Shown one piece after another: positions 15,530 through 22,455 of a DNA stretch of 32,845 bases. The position numbers and the translations under genes were made by a program. The stretch comes from Candidatus Bathyarchaeota archaeon RBG_13_60_20 (lineage in GTDB: Archaea > Thermoproteota > Bathyarchaeia > TCS64): NCBI GenBank assembly GCA_001775965.1, contig MEZG01000082.1, forward strand, positions 3,471-36,315, read 5' to 3'. The first letter of the stretch is position 1. The number at the start of each line of letters is the position of its first letter. Under the pieces are notes generated by a model. The model had not been told where the DNA came from, ran no database searches, and saw nothing but the letters and a program-made list of their open reading frames with translations.

Positions 15530-16015
15530 GTGAGGATCGGGCAGGTCAAGGCCAACATAAGGGTTCTGGGGTTAGCGATGGCTCCGCTGGGCGGCGGCTT
15601 CGCCGCCGTAGGGGCCGTGTACAGGGGCCGCGTTGGCCTTGAGGGAGTCATCTGCGCCTGGTCGCCAGGGGGGGACGTCACGGATGGCTTCTTGGGGGCC
15701 CTGGCGGGCTCGCGTCACCGCGGCCAGGTGAGGGTCATACTGGTGGACGAGGCTTCGCTGCCCGAGGGCTGCACCGTCGACCCCCTCAGGCTGGCGGCGG
15801 GCTCGGGCAAGCCAGTGCTGGCCCTGGGGGCCGGGGGTACCCTGGACGCGGTGACCGCGTTCGCGTGGGGGGACCGCAGGGTGGTCTGCGCGGGGCTGGG
15901 CGAGACCGACGCAGCGAGGCTGCTGGACGCGGTGTCCGCGGGGGGGCACCCGGAGGCCCTGCGGGTGGCCGGCCTGGTGGCCGGGGCCCTGGGCGCCGGC
16001 TTGCACAAGGTTTAA
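15530..16015 (+). CDS. DUF99 family protein
   Basis: A 161-aa member of the archaeal DUF99 family, which is distantly related to endonuclease V. Family features seen are the N-terminal KANIRVLGLAMAP, AVGAVYRGRVGLEGVI and the SRHRGQVRVILVDE segment, followed by a PV(L)AL strand. The asparates that would bind metal in endonuclease V are only partly evident (VDE at about 73-75), so nuclease activity is uncertain. GTG start. It ends 19 bp before the tfs start; the tfs TATA box overlaps its stop codon. Confidence 0.82.
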   Translation: MRIGQVKANIRVLGLAMAPLGGGFAAVGAVYRGRVGLEGVICAWSPGGDVTDGFLGALAGSRHRGQVRVILVDEASLPEGCTVDPLRLAAGSGKPVLALGAGGTLDAVTAFAWGDRRVVCAGLGETDAARLLDAVSAGGHPEALRVAGLVAGALGAGLHKV

Positions 16016-16018
16016 AAA
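16011..16018 (+). promoter_or_regulatory. TATA box of tfs
   Basis: TTTAAAAA overlapping the end of the DUF99 gene. It is centred only about 20 bp before GTG 16035 but about 44 bp before a CTG at 16059, which bears on the true tfs start. Confidence 0.5.
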
Positions 16019-16034
16019 CAGTTCCTGCTGGATA

Positions 16035-16379
16035 GTGTGCGAACGGAGGGAGCGAGAGCTGAAGTTCTGTCCGGAGTGTGGGGCTTTCTGCGAGGCGGAT
16101 AACGGTAAGAGGTGCTACGTGTGCCCCAGGTGCGGTTGGGAGGAGCCTCTGGAGGAGACCCGGACGGTGAGCCGCGGCAGCCGCGGGGACGAGAAGATCA
16201 TCGTGGTTGGCCAGAAGGAGCGTAAGCTGAGCACGATGCCGAAGACGAGGGCGAAGTGCGAGAAGTGCGGCAACGACGAGGCATACTGGTGGATGGTGCA
16301 GACGCGCGGGGTGGATGAGAGCTCCACGCAGTTCTTCAGGTGCACCAAGTGCGGGCACACGTGGCGCGACTACAGTTGA
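16035..16379 (+). CDS. tfs: Transcription factor S (TFIIS-like RNA cleavage factor)
   Basis: A 114-aa factor that rescues backtracked RNA polymerase by stimulating transcript cleavage. N-terminal zinc ribbon CPECG ... CPRCG and C-terminal ribbon CEKCGND ... CTKCG; the catalytic acidic tip is VDESS in QTRGVDESSTQFFRC, so cleavage activity should be intact. The GTG start adds eight residues before the family-typical KFCPECG. A GGAGGG at 16045-16050 precedes an in-frame CTG at 16059 by 8 nt, so initiation at CTG giving MKFCPECG is possible. Confidence 0.93.
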   Translation: MCERRERELKFCPECGAFCEADNGKRCYVCPRCGWEEPLEETRTVSRGSRGDEKIIVVGQKERKLSTMPKTRAKCEKCGNDEAYWWMVQTRGVDESSTQFFRCTKCGHTWRDYS

Positions 16380-16429
16380 CCACGGGGTTTTTATGGTGTT
16401 GCGTCGATTAGTGTGCAGCATATCTGAGG

Positions 16430-17191
16430 TTGTTTGCTTTGTTCGAGGTTGAGGTTTCCAGGATCGACCCCTTCAGGAGCCTTGTGAAGGCGCTGAGCGT
16501 CATCGTTGAGGAGGGGACGTTCGTGCTTAACGAGGCTCAGGTAAGGCTGCTGGCCATGGACCCGAGCCACGTGGCCATGGTGGACTTCGAGCTCCCAGGG
16601 GGCTTCTTCGACGGGTACAGGTGCGAGGGCGAGCCGAGGCTCAGCATCAACATCAAGGAGTTCCTCAAGTTCCTGGACAGGGTGGACAAGGACGAGCAGG
16701 TCAGGATCGTGCTGAACGAGGAGAAGGCCCGGCTGGTCATCCACTGCAAGCGGGGCGGGCACAGCAGGCGGTTCGAGATGCCTGTGCTGGAGCCGCTGGA
16801 CGAGGAGGTGCCTCAGCCGAAGATCTTCTTCAAGGCGAGGGCGCGGCTTACGACGGGCGCTCTGAGGATGGCGATCCGTGACGCGGACCTGGTGTCCGAA
16901 CACGTGCGGGTCGAGGTGGATAAGGATGTGCTGAAGATAAGCGCCGAGGGGGACATGGGCAGCAGCTTCAGCGAGTGGGAGAGGGACAGCGACGACCTGC
17001 TGGACCTGAAGGTGGACGAGGCGAGCGGCGCGACGTTCACGCTGAGCTACCTGAGCGACATCGCGAATGCGGCTGGGAGTGTGAGCGAGGTGGCTGTGCT
17101 GGAGCTGAGCACGGATATGCCCGTGAAGATGGAGTTCGAGATCCCCCAGGGCAGACTGGTCTACTACCTGGCTCCCTGCATAGGCGTCTAG
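16430..17191 (+). CDS. pcn: DNA sliding clamp PCNA
   Basis: A 253-aa ring clamp that tethers DNA polymerase, FEN1 and ligase. Family blocks: LLAMDPSHVAMVDFELP at about 37-53, INIKEFLKFLDR, the interdomain region, LRMAIRDADLVSEHVRVEV, LSYLSDIANAA and the C-terminal VYYLAPCIGV, the PIP-partner binding edge. TTG 16430 is the longest start, but a GAGGT at 16426-16430 sits 8 nt before TTG 16439, which would give MFEVEVSRID, closer to other PCNAs. A TATA-like GTTTTTATG lies at 16387-16395. The last codons and stop are repeated at 30095 (see repeat entry). Confidence 0.96.
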   Translation: MFALFEVEVSRIDPFRSLVKALSVIVEEGTFVLNEAQVRLLAMDPSHVAMVDFELPGGFFDGYRCEGEPRLSINIKEFLKFLDRVDKDEQVRIVLNEEKARLVIHCKRGGHSRRFEMPVLEPLDEEVPQPKIFFKARARLTTGALRMAIRDADLVSEHVRVEVDKDVLKISAEGDMGSSFSEWERDSDDLLDLKVDEASGATFTLSYLSDIANAAGSVSEVAVLELSTDMPVKMEFEIPQGRLVYYLAPCIGV

Positions 17192-17245
17192 CCTCTACTC
17201 AATTTTGGTTATTTCGGCTAGCCTGTTATAGCAGGAAAAAATTTT
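17168..17245 (+). repeat. PCNA-end direct repeat, left copy
   Basis: A 78-bp stretch covering the last eight PCNA codons, the stop and about 55 bp after it. It recurs in the same orientation at 30095-30173 with roughly 85% identity, including an identical 19-bp run GGCGTCTAGCCTCTACTCA across the stop codon. Both copies end in GGAAAAAATTTT. The arrangement resembles attL of an element integrated into the 3' end of pcn, with the coding end restored on this side. Confidence 0.7.
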
Positions 17246-17342
17246 GGGGTGTGGCCCTCGTGTTGGTGGATTTAACTGTGATTGGGTCCTATCTATTGCG
17301 TTTAGGTTAGTCAGTTCTCCACTCTGGGCTGTCACGTTTGGT

Positions 17343-17386
17343 GACCGCGTTTCTGTATGGAATGGACCGCGTTTTTGATAGAATGG
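17343..17386. repeat. Imperfect 22-bp tandem repeat, part of a dispersed repeat
   Basis: Two units beginning GACCGCGTTT at 17343 and 17365. The second unit with its flank, TGGAATGGACCGCGTTTTTG (17358-17377), matches 28993-29012 at 18 of 20 bases, with weaker similarity continuing about 30 bp. It lies in the 346-bp gene-free stretch between pcn and the small gene at 17538, in which I see nothing else but the left PCNA-end repeat. Confidence 0.45.
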
Positions 17387-17537
17387 CGGCGCATCGGACT
17401 GTTCCGAGGCTCCTTTAGGCGTGGGGAGGCAGTTTCCGGTTCGCATTGCTCACCCCCTCCCCTCTCACCGTTAGGGGCCGAGCTATGTGTTGGGATGATT
17501 AAGAAATGGGGGATTCTGGTTTGTGCGGGCGCTGGGT

Positions 17538-17741
17538 TTACTTGAGGGTTACCTTCACGGACCATCGGAGCTTCTTGGACAGCTCGTCTGGGCTGATGTC
17601 TATCTTGTTCTTCTTGACGTAGTCTGCGACCAGCTTGTCAACCTTGCCTTTGACGGTGGCGGCCCCCAGCTCGGCTACTAGGGCCTGACCGACGGTCTCG
17701 CAGAGCTCGTTGCCCTGCTTGTCTGTTAGGGTTTTAGCCAT
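17538..17741 (-). CDS. 67-aa protein of unknown family, paralog of 18083-18286
   Basis: A basic, mostly helical protein, about 65% identical to the one encoded at 18083-18286. The shared core includes LVAEL, VKGK.DKLVA.YVK.NK.D and a C terminal LRWSVKVTL. ATG start with an AGGTGA ribosome-binding site 6 nt upstream and a TATA-like CTTTAATAAAC at about 17775-17785. No cysteines arranged as a metal site, no membrane helix. Size and charge would suit a DNA-binding or partner protein, but I know no family with this pattern. The two copies flank a broken vapC. Confidence 0.7.
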   Translation of the reverse strand: MAKTLTDKQGNELCETVGQALVAELGAATVKGKVDKLVADYVKKNKIDISPDELSKKLRWSVKVTLK

Positions 17742-17966
17742 TGGTTTTCACCTGTGAGATCGTCGGGTAGCTTTGTTTATTAAAGTTAAATCGGGCCCTT
17801 TACCGACTGGATGTTAGGATTTGAAACATGTGGGCTCAGCACAGCTCTCTGAGGAGTTCTGTGAGGGCGGTGGTGGCGCCTTCCCTGATCTCCCTCCGCG
17901 CCTCCTCTTCTTGGTTCTGGAGTGACGGTTGTGTGAGGGTCCTCGGAGGTTTATGGAGTTAGGCGG
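17742..17966. other. Gap between small paralogs, possible gene remnant
   Basis: Contains the promoter of the 17538-17741 gene. On the minus strand about 17838-17937 an open stretch without a start codon reads LQNQEEEARREIREGATTAL before a stop, which looks like the tail of a lost helical (antitoxin-like) protein, but the evidence is thin. Confidence 0.25.
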
Positions 17967-18068
17967 TCAGTTAGGCTTGTCCGCTGTCTGCACCCCTGCT
18001 CTTCCTGCTGCCTCGGCTACGCTTCGCTTGATGAGCAGTAGGAGGCTGCTGGCGTCGAAGATGGGCAT
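17967..18068 (-). pseudogene. vapC remnant with large internal deletion
   Basis: The 33-codon frame begins MPIFDASSLLLLIKR, the N terminus of a VapC PIN toxin, and jumps directly to AEAAGRAGVQTAD, the VapC C terminus (compare LAEAARRAGIQTAD at 18369-18788). About 100 middle codons, including the catalytic Glu and second Asp, are missing. After this point a shift makes it stop at PN, although the DNA still matches the normal vapC end (TGACCGCC). The start context CATTCAGCGG is the same as at the vapB-vapC junction near 21120, so the parent was a module of that arrangement. Confidence 0.75.
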
Positions 18069-18082
18069 TCAGCGGCAGCTGT

Positions 18083-18286
18083 TTAGGATAGAGTTACCTT
18101 GACGGACCATCTGAGGCTCCTGGAGAGCTCCTGGGGATCTGCGTCCAGCTTGTTGGCTTTGACGTATTCTGCGACGAGTTTGTCTGCTTTGCCCTTGACG
18201 TTGGTTGTTGCGAGTTCTGCGACGAGCATCTGGCCGACGGTCTTGCAGAGCTGGTTGGCCTGCTTCCTGGTTAGGCTGCTCTTCAC
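18083..18286 (-). CDS. 67-aa protein of unknown family, paralog of 17538-17741
   Basis: The frame opens with GTG at 18295, but that codon lies within the AGGTGA ribosome-binding site; starting at GTG 18286 gives correct spacing and a 67-aa product equal in length to its paralog (MKSSLTRKQANQLCKTVGQ at the N terminus). It shares LVAEL..TNVKGKADKLVAEYV and LRWSVKVTL with it. Upstream both genes have a TTTAATA box and the same ACAGGTGAA ribosome-binding site, so the promoter region was duplicated as well. Unknown function. Confidence 0.7.
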   Translation of the reverse strand: MKSSLTRKQANQLCKTVGQMLVAELATTNVKGKADKLVAEYVKANKLDADPQELSRSLRWSVKVTLS

Positions 18287-18368
18287 GGGCTTCACCTGTG
18301 GTGTGGTTAATTGCGGATGGGTATTAAACTAAAAAAAGGGATGGAGGTTCCGTTCTTTAAGCTTATAT

Positions 18369-18788
18369 TCAGGCGGTCAATGATGCCATGTCCGCCGTCT
18401 GTATCCCTGCTCTTCGGGCAGCCTCGGCGAGGTGCCTGTCGTCCGTTATCAGCGGGGCCCCAAGAGATAATGCGACTGCCAGGTAAGCGGCGTCGTAGTA
18501 GGTTAGGCCGTGTTTGAGGCTTGTTCTCAGGGTCTCGGTCATGGCTTGGAGGCTGGACTGGTCAACGATCTTCATGTATTTGAGGCATGTGTGGATGTTG
18601 CCGAGGGTTGTCTCCGCGGTATCTGGAGCCATCTCGTGGTGGACCTGGACGCTTGTTCTCAGGGCGTTTCCAACCTCGTAGCCTGCGAGGGGGACCGTGG
18701 CCGCGTCCTTCAGTGCGTTGGCGGCCTCTGGGCCGCGACTCTTGATAAGGAGCAGGAGACTGCTGGCGTCCAAAACCATGGCAGTCAT
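18369..18788 (-). CDS. vapC: VapC toxin, PIN-domain ribonuclease
   Basis: A 139-aa PIN-domain toxin. Metal-binding acids: Asp in VLDASSLLLLIK, Glu in YEVGNALRTS, Asp in LTYYDAAYLAVAL and ITDDRHLAEAA. VapC toxins cut tRNA or rRNA when released from the antitoxin. The start ATG overlaps the vapB stop by 4 bp (translational coupling). Very similar (about 75%) to the toxin at 30486-30905, and its two ends survive in the remnant at 17967-18068. Confidence 0.9.
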   Translation of the reverse strand: MTAMVLDASSLLLLIKSRGPEAANALKDAATVPLAGYEVGNALRTSVQVHHEMAPDTAETTLGNIHTCLKYMKIVDQSSLQAMTETLRTSLKHGLTYYDAAYLAVALSLGAPLITDDRHLAEAARRAGIQTADMASLTA

Positions 18789-19015
18789 CGTGTGTCACGG
18801 CTCCTCCTGATGGATTCGATTATATGCTCGTCTGGGATGCTTTGGAGGCTTCTACTGGCCTCAGCCAGTGCCTTTTTGAGCTTCTCGTCTTCGATACGTT
18901 GGACCTCCCTCTCGACAGCTTCCTGGATGAGCCGGCTGACGTTGACGCGATGCTCCTGGAGGATTCTCTTGTGCTCGGCGGGCACCTTGCCTGAGACCGT
19001 CTCCGTCTGACCCAT
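18785..19015 (-). CDS. vapB: VapB antitoxin, ribbon-helix-helix type
   Basis: A 76-aa antitoxin. The N-terminal strand ETVSGKVPAEHKRIL and helices VNVSRLIQEAVEREVQRI form a MetJ/Arc-type DNA-binding dimer; the C-terminal part (LQSIPDEHIIESIRRSRDTR) would wrap the toxin. ATG start. It probably represses its own promoter, whose elements are conserved at the second copy (30902-31132). Confidence 0.88.
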   Translation of the reverse strand: MGQTETVSGKVPAEHKRILQEHRVNVSRLIQEAVEREVQRIEDEKLKKALAEASRSLQSIPDEHIIESIRRSRDTR

Positions 19016-19030
19016 GTGGTTTACCAGATT

Positions 19031-19060
19031 GGTTATACCGATTCGGTGTTTATAGGTCTT
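19031..19060 (-). promoter_or_regulatory. vapBC promoter with conserved operator-like elements
   Basis: On the minus strand AAGACCTATAAACACC contains the TATA box (19049-19055), centred 37 bp before the vapB ATG, then GGTATAACC closer to the gene. The paralogous module has AAGACCTATTAACACC and GGTATGAC at the same spacing (31153-31178), so the region is conserved although flanks are not. Confidence 0.55.
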
Positions 19061-19191
19061 GCTAGTTTCAGGCGGCTGATCAACCTGGCAAGAAAGGATA
19101 TTTTGCCTTCAACCATTCGAAGTTTATCCCCAGGGTTGTCCCCCCTTATAATATACAATTGAGGAAGAGCCGCGACGAGCACTGAGGCCGA

Positions 19192-19338
19192 TCACAGCCT
19201 CCCAAGGGCGCCCATAACCGCGTCGTACGTCCCCACGTCGCACCTCCAACCCGCCTGGATCATGTCCCTGAAGGCGTCCACCGCCCTCTCGATGAACCAG
19301 GGTACTTGAGCCAGAAAAATGAGAAATATTACACGCAT
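19192..19338 (-). CDS. Possible 48-aa ORF, perhaps a gene remnant
   Basis: ATG at 19338, stop at 19192. The first 11 residues are hydrophobic and AT-rich; from VPWFIERAVDAFRDMIQAGW onward codons are GC-rich like host genes, giving an amphipathic helical tail. A CTTATTAAC box at 19365-19373 is 27-35 bp upstream. It may be a small gene or the C-terminal end of a lost protein fused to a new start. No family recognised. The rest of the 19061-19418 gap shows nothing else. Confidence 0.3.
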   Translation of the reverse strand: MRVIFLIFLAQVPWFIERAVDAFRDMIQAGWRCDVGTYDAVMGALGRL

Positions 19339-19418
19339 CGACTCACCCTCACCACCCATTTTCTGTTAATAAGCCACTGATCCAAGGATCAACCAGGAAA
19401 CCCCAGAAGGCACCCCCC

Positions 19419-20015
19419 ATGAGAAAGGTGATCCTGAGCATGCAGATGACCCTCGACGGCTTCGCCACCGGCCCCAACGACAGCATGGACTGGCTCCCAG
19501 CCTTCCAGGATCAGGAAGCGTGGAGAGACATACACGAGGCCATGTGGACCGAGCTACGAAACGCGGACACCCTCCTACTCGGACGGGTAACCTACCAGAT
19601 ATGGGAGAAGTACTGGCCCGCCGCCGCCACCAACCCCGCCAGCACACCCAGCGACATCAAGTTCTCCCGCTACGCCGACGAGACCCAGAAGATCGTGTTC
19701 TCACGCACCCTCGACAGCGTAGACTGGAAGAACACGAGGCTCATCAAGGCCGACATCCCCCAGGAGATAGCCAAGCTGAAGAGGCAGCCTGGCAAGAACA
19801 TGGTGGTGGCCGGCGGACCAGGCATCGCCCAGACCTTCACGAGGCTGGGCCTCATCGACGAGTACGGCATCACAGTGCACCCCGTCATCCTGGGCAAGGG
19901 GAAACCCCTGTTCAAGGACCTCTCCGAGAGGATCAACCTGAGGCTCGTGGACACCAGGAGGTTCAGCTCCGGCGCGTTCCACCTCCGCTATGAGACCGTC
20001 ACCAAGGAGGCGTAA
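19419..20015 (+). CDS. Dihydrofolate reductase-like protein (RibD C-terminal family)
   Basis: A 198-aa NADPH-dependent reductase-fold protein of the RibD C-terminal/YwjB-like group. N-terminal VILSMQMTLDGFATGPNDSMDWL, cofactor-site strand ADTLLLGRVTYQIWEKYWP, the MVVAGGPGIAQTF loop near 130-142 that binds the nucleotide, and IDEYGITVHPVILGKGKPLF. Most relatives are single-domain proteins of unknown substrate, often carried in accessory regions. ATG start. It is followed by the VOC gene after 8 bp, a likely operon. Confidence 0.88.
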   Translation: MRKVILSMQMTLDGFATGPNDSMDWLPAFQDQEAWRDIHEAMWTELRNADTLLLGRVTYQIWEKYWPAAATNPASTPSDIKFSRYADETQKIVFSRTLDSVDWKNTRLIKADIPQEIAKLKRQPGKNMVVAGGPGIAQTFTRLGLIDEYGITVHPVILGKGKPLFKDLSERINLRLVDTRRFSSGAFHLRYETVTKEA

Positions 20016-20023
20016 CCGATCAC

Positions 20024-20479
20024 ATGAGGAAAATGAACGACGAGGCTGAAAAAAGAGGAGACGACAACCAAGGTCTAGCCGAAAGTAACGGAGCTATTCA
20101 GATTCCGCGCAAAGGCTTCAACTGGCACGAGTTGATGACAACCGACCCTGAAGCAGCCCAGAGATTCTATCAAGAGGTAACAGGGCTGACCACAACACCA
20201 GGCGAATACAAGATGCTGATGGCCGGCAACATACCCGTCGGTGGACTGGTTGGCCCCAGACCTGAAGGACCCGTATGGCCGTCAGGCGGCCCGGAACCAC
20301 ACTGGATCGCCTACATCGGAGTAGAAGACGTCGACGCCGCGATTAAGAAGGCGCTTGAGCTGGGAGGCACAGTGTTTCTACCGGCGACGGACATCCCAGG
20401 ATTTGGGCGAGTAGCCGGTTTACGGGACCCTCAAGGAGCGGCTTTTGGCATATTCTCCCCCACTCAAGCCAAGAAATAG
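20024..20479 (+). CDS. VOC-family (glyoxalase/bleomycin-resistance fold) protein
   Basis: A 151-aa protein. After a 30-residue polar N-terminal extension comes a vicinal-oxygen-chelate domain: FNWHELMTTDPEAAQRFYQE, a second half HWIAYIGVEDVDAAIKKALEL and VAGLRDPQGAAFGIFSP. The His in NWHEL and acids in the second half could bind metal. Similar proteins (CFP32/Rv0577-like) have undefined roles. ATG at 20024, alternative ATG at 20033. Co-oriented with the reductase-like gene. Confidence 0.85.
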   Translation: MRKMNDEAEKRGDDNQGLAESNGAIQIPRKGFNWHELMTTDPEAAQRFYQEVTGLTTTPGEYKMLMAGNIPVGGLVGPRPEGPVWPSGGPEPHWIAYIGVEDVDAAIKKALELGGTVFLPATDIPGFGRVAGLRDPQGAAFGIFSPTQAKK

Positions 20480-20518
20480 GCGTACTGGTTCTTTGGAGTT
20501 GTTGTAGGAGGAGGAAAA

Positions 20519-20644
20519 ATGAAGGAGAACGATCATGCTGCCACTGCCCTGGGCCGTGATGCCGTGGTTCTCAGCAGCGACCGCTCGTATGATCGTGTCA
20601 CGGGGCTGTCCCGGGTGGACCACCAGGATATAGTTGGGATGTGA
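20519..20644 (+). pseudogene. PIN-domain toxin C-terminal fragment
   Basis: A 41-codon frame after an excellent ribosome-binding site (GGAGGAGGAAAA). The product resembles only the end of a PIN domain: ATALGRDAVVLSSDRSYDRV carries the final Asp motif and RVTGLSRVDHQDIVGM the last strand. The N-terminal three quarters are missing. On the plus strand, opposite to the other vap genes here. It could be a decayed toxin or, less likely, a translated micropeptide. Confidence 0.45.
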
Positions 20645-20703
20645 CAGGCTCCAGGAGGGTTTGCAGCCATGGTTCCCCGTTTTCGGTTTGCGGCTGTCGG
20701 GGT

Positions 20704-21120
20704 TCAGGTGGAGGTTTTCAGGTATTGGTCTATGGGTGTTGCCTTGGCGCCTGCGTCGTGTGCGGCCCCGAGGAGGTCCGTGTCCTCGGTTATTAGGGTG
20801 GTGGCTAATCCGTGGGCGGCTGTGAGGTAGGCTGAGTCGCAGAAGGTGAGGCCGTGGGCGGCGGCGTTCTCGGCTATGGCCGCCATCTCGCCAGGTTCTA
20901 TTCTCCTTATTTCCATGATGGAGAGGAGTCTCACGATGGTCTTCACCTTCTCCGAGGCTTCCTCCGGTGTCCCACCGGATGCCAGGTTCTCCTTCCAGAC
21001 GATGTTGCCGAGCTCGTATAGGGTGAGGTCAAGGACGGTCTGGCCCTCCAGGATGGGGGCGGCGTCTCCCCGCAGCTTTCTGAGGGCCGCCTGTACGCTG
21101 CTGGCGTCGAAGATGGGCAT
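20704..21120 (-). CDS. vapC: VapC toxin, PIN-domain ribonuclease
   Basis: A 138-aa PIN protein: MPIFDASSVQAALRKLRG with the first Asp, LYELGNIVWKENL with Glu, LTFCDSAYLTAAHGL with Asp and ITEDTDLLGAAHDAG for the last acid. It differs from the 18369/30486 toxins beyond the motifs. The ATG directly follows the vapB stop, no overlap. The C terminus ends in a polar tail. Confidence 0.88.
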   Translation of the reverse strand: MPIFDASSVQAALRKLRGDAAPILEGQTVLDLTLYELGNIVWKENLASGGTPEEASEKVKTIVRLLSIMEIRRIEPGEMAAIAENAAAHGLTFCDSAYLTAAHGLATTLITEDTDLLGAAHDAGAKATPIDQYLKTST

Positions 21121-21345
21121 TCAGCGGGCCCTCCGGTCCTCTTTGATCCAGTGTAGGACCTGCTCCTCGGGTATCCTTGAGAAGTAGTCGCCGAGCTCCC
21201 TGGCGGCCTCTGTGGCTTCCTCCAGTTTCTTTCTTCGTATCTCCTCTTCTATGGCTCTTCTGGCCACGGCGCTGACCTCTATGTTGTATTTGTCTATGTC
21301 TCGTTTGGTCTCGTCGGGTACGCGGATGGAGATTACGGTGCTCAT
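21121..21345 (-). CDS. vapB: VapB antitoxin, ribbon-helix-helix type
   Basis: A 74-aa antitoxin starting at ATG 21345 (MSTVISIRVPDETKRDID); a longer open frame upstream runs across the promoter and is not used. N-terminal ribbon STVISIRVP and helices EVSAVARRAIEEEIRRKKL form the DNA-binding part; RELGDYFSRIPEEQVLHWIK is the toxin-binding end. Upstream are two tandem 14-bp repeats that are probable operators. Confidence 0.88.
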   Translation of the reverse strand: MSTVISIRVPDETKRDIDKYNIEVSAVARRAIEEEIRRKKLEEATEAARELGDYFSRIPEEQVLHWIKEDRRAR

Positions 21346-21379
21346 AATACGTTGTATGTAATACGTTTGGTGTATTAAG
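21346..21379 (-). promoter_or_regulatory. vapBC promoter with tandem 14-bp operator repeats
   Basis: AATACGTTGTATGT (21346-21359) and AATACGTTTGGTGT (21360-21373) are adjacent direct repeats, next to the TATA box CTTAATAC on the minus strand (21372-21379), centred about 30 bp before the ATG. Such repeats suit binding of two RHH antitoxin dimers. Confidence 0.5.
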
Positions 21380-21432
21380 GGTTGTGGCCGTGGGCTCCGG
21401 TCGCGTGGATGGCTGCTGTGCACTAAGTGCAT

Positions 21433-21662
21433 CTAATTTATTTTGAATTCATATTAAATATTCGTTGCTAGAAACTAATGGTAAGTCTTAAAACAATAAT
21501 TACTGTCTATACTGTATGATCTAATGTCAGATCACAACCCGCGCAGGGTTACGCCGAGTGAGTTTTCGAACAGTAATCTCTGTCTGGGAACGACGGAAAG
21601 CGCTATGCCCCACGACGGGGTGAACGCCCTGTTGCCATTCAGCAGGGAATGCAAAAAGGAAA
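21433..21662 (+). promoter_or_regulatory. AT-rich promoter and hairpin-rich leader of the membrane operon
   Basis: A TATA-like TCTTAAAAC near 21487-21495 would leave about 150 nt of leader. In it: AACCC/GGGTT hairpin (21536-21550), a CCCC-ACGAC-GGGG hairpin (21608-21620) preceded by GGAACG (21587-21592), and an 8-bp hairpin CCCTGTTG/CAGCAGGG with loop CCATT (21627-21647) just before the AAGGA ribosome-binding site. The C/ACGAC/G hairpin recurs in the leader of the peptidase gene at 24658-24672. It could be a cis-regulatory RNA; no known riboswitch class fits by eye. Confidence 0.45.
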
Positions 21663-22451
21663 ATGAACGAGATGTTAATTAAAGATGGACGGATCATAGC
21701 CTTCGTTCTACTGTTTGGCTCTTTTGTCCTCTACTACCTATTCACTAGAATGATGGAGCAAGGTAAGAACTTTAAAATCAGAACATTGGCCCCTCTGGAG
21801 GCGTTGCCTGAGGCTGTCGGCCGGTGCGCCGAGATGGGTAGGCCCATATTCTACATGCCCGGCATCGGTACATCGTTAAGCCTCTCAAGCGGCGCATACA
21901 TTCTGGCAGGCATCACGGTTCTTGGAAGATTAGCCCGCTTTGCGGCCAAAGCAGGTGTAAAGCTCAGACTGTTCACCGTGACGATTGACGCCATGCCCCT
22001 AATACAGGAAACTATCAGGAACGCCTATGCTCTTGAAGGTAAAGTCGAAGAATACAACGACGATGACATTGAGCTAATAGCAAACCAGAGCTCACTGGTA
22101 TCCAGATACATAGGTGCAGTGCAGAGGGAGAACCCGGCCGGCGCATGCCTGATCGGCTACCTCGCATACGAGTCTGTAGTACTTGCAGAAGCAGGCAACC
22201 TCGTAGGCGCCCTGCAGATAAGCGGGACTGTCAACCTGTACCAGATACCCTTCCTCGTAGCGAGCACGGACTACACTCTCATAATGGAGGAGCTGTTCGC
22301 GGCCGCCGCAGCCGTATCGGGCGACGCGGGAGCCGTGGGGCCAATAGCCGCTGAAGACGTGATCAAGCTCGTGTCCCTCGGGATAATGATCCTGGGGATG
22401 ATCCTCGCTCCCATTGGCATCAAGTTCCTGGTGAATCTACTAAGGTTGTGA
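21663..22451 (+). CDS. DUF6754-like membrane protein, first gene of a four-gene operon
   Basis: A 262-aa protein with an N-terminal membrane helix at about residues 12-29 and a C-terminal one at about 237-259. Between them is a soluble domain with the pattern I associate with the DUF6754 family: APLEALPEAVGRCAEMGRPI, an alternating Rossmann-like region (GITVLGRLARFAAKAGVKLR), IGYLAYESVVLAEAGNLVGA, QISGTVNLYQIPFLVASTDY and a final ELFAAAA.VSGDAGAVG. Function unknown in the family. ATG start, ribosome-binding site AAGGA. The next gene begins 4 bp after the stop. Codon use is more AT-rich than the core genes. Confidence 0.7.
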   Translation: MNEMLIKDGRIIAFVLLFGSFVLYYLFTRMMEQGKNFKIRTLAPLEALPEAVGRCAEMGRPIFYMPGIGTSLSLSSGAYILAGITVLGRLARFAAKAGVKLRLFTVTIDAMPLIQETIRNAYALEGKVEEYNDDDIELIANQSSLVSRYIGAVQRENPAGACLIGYLAYESVVLAEAGNLVGALQISGTVNLYQIPFLVASTDYTLIMEELFAAAAAVSGDAGAVGPIAAEDVIKLVSLGIMILGMILAPIGIKFLVNLLRL

Positions 22452-22455
22452 TACT

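Noticed and set aside
21608-21620. Guanidine-II (mini-ykkC) riboswitch, because of an ACGR-like loop
   Set aside because: The loop is five bases (ACGAC), not a closed ACGR tetraloop, and the paired second ACGR hairpin is absent.
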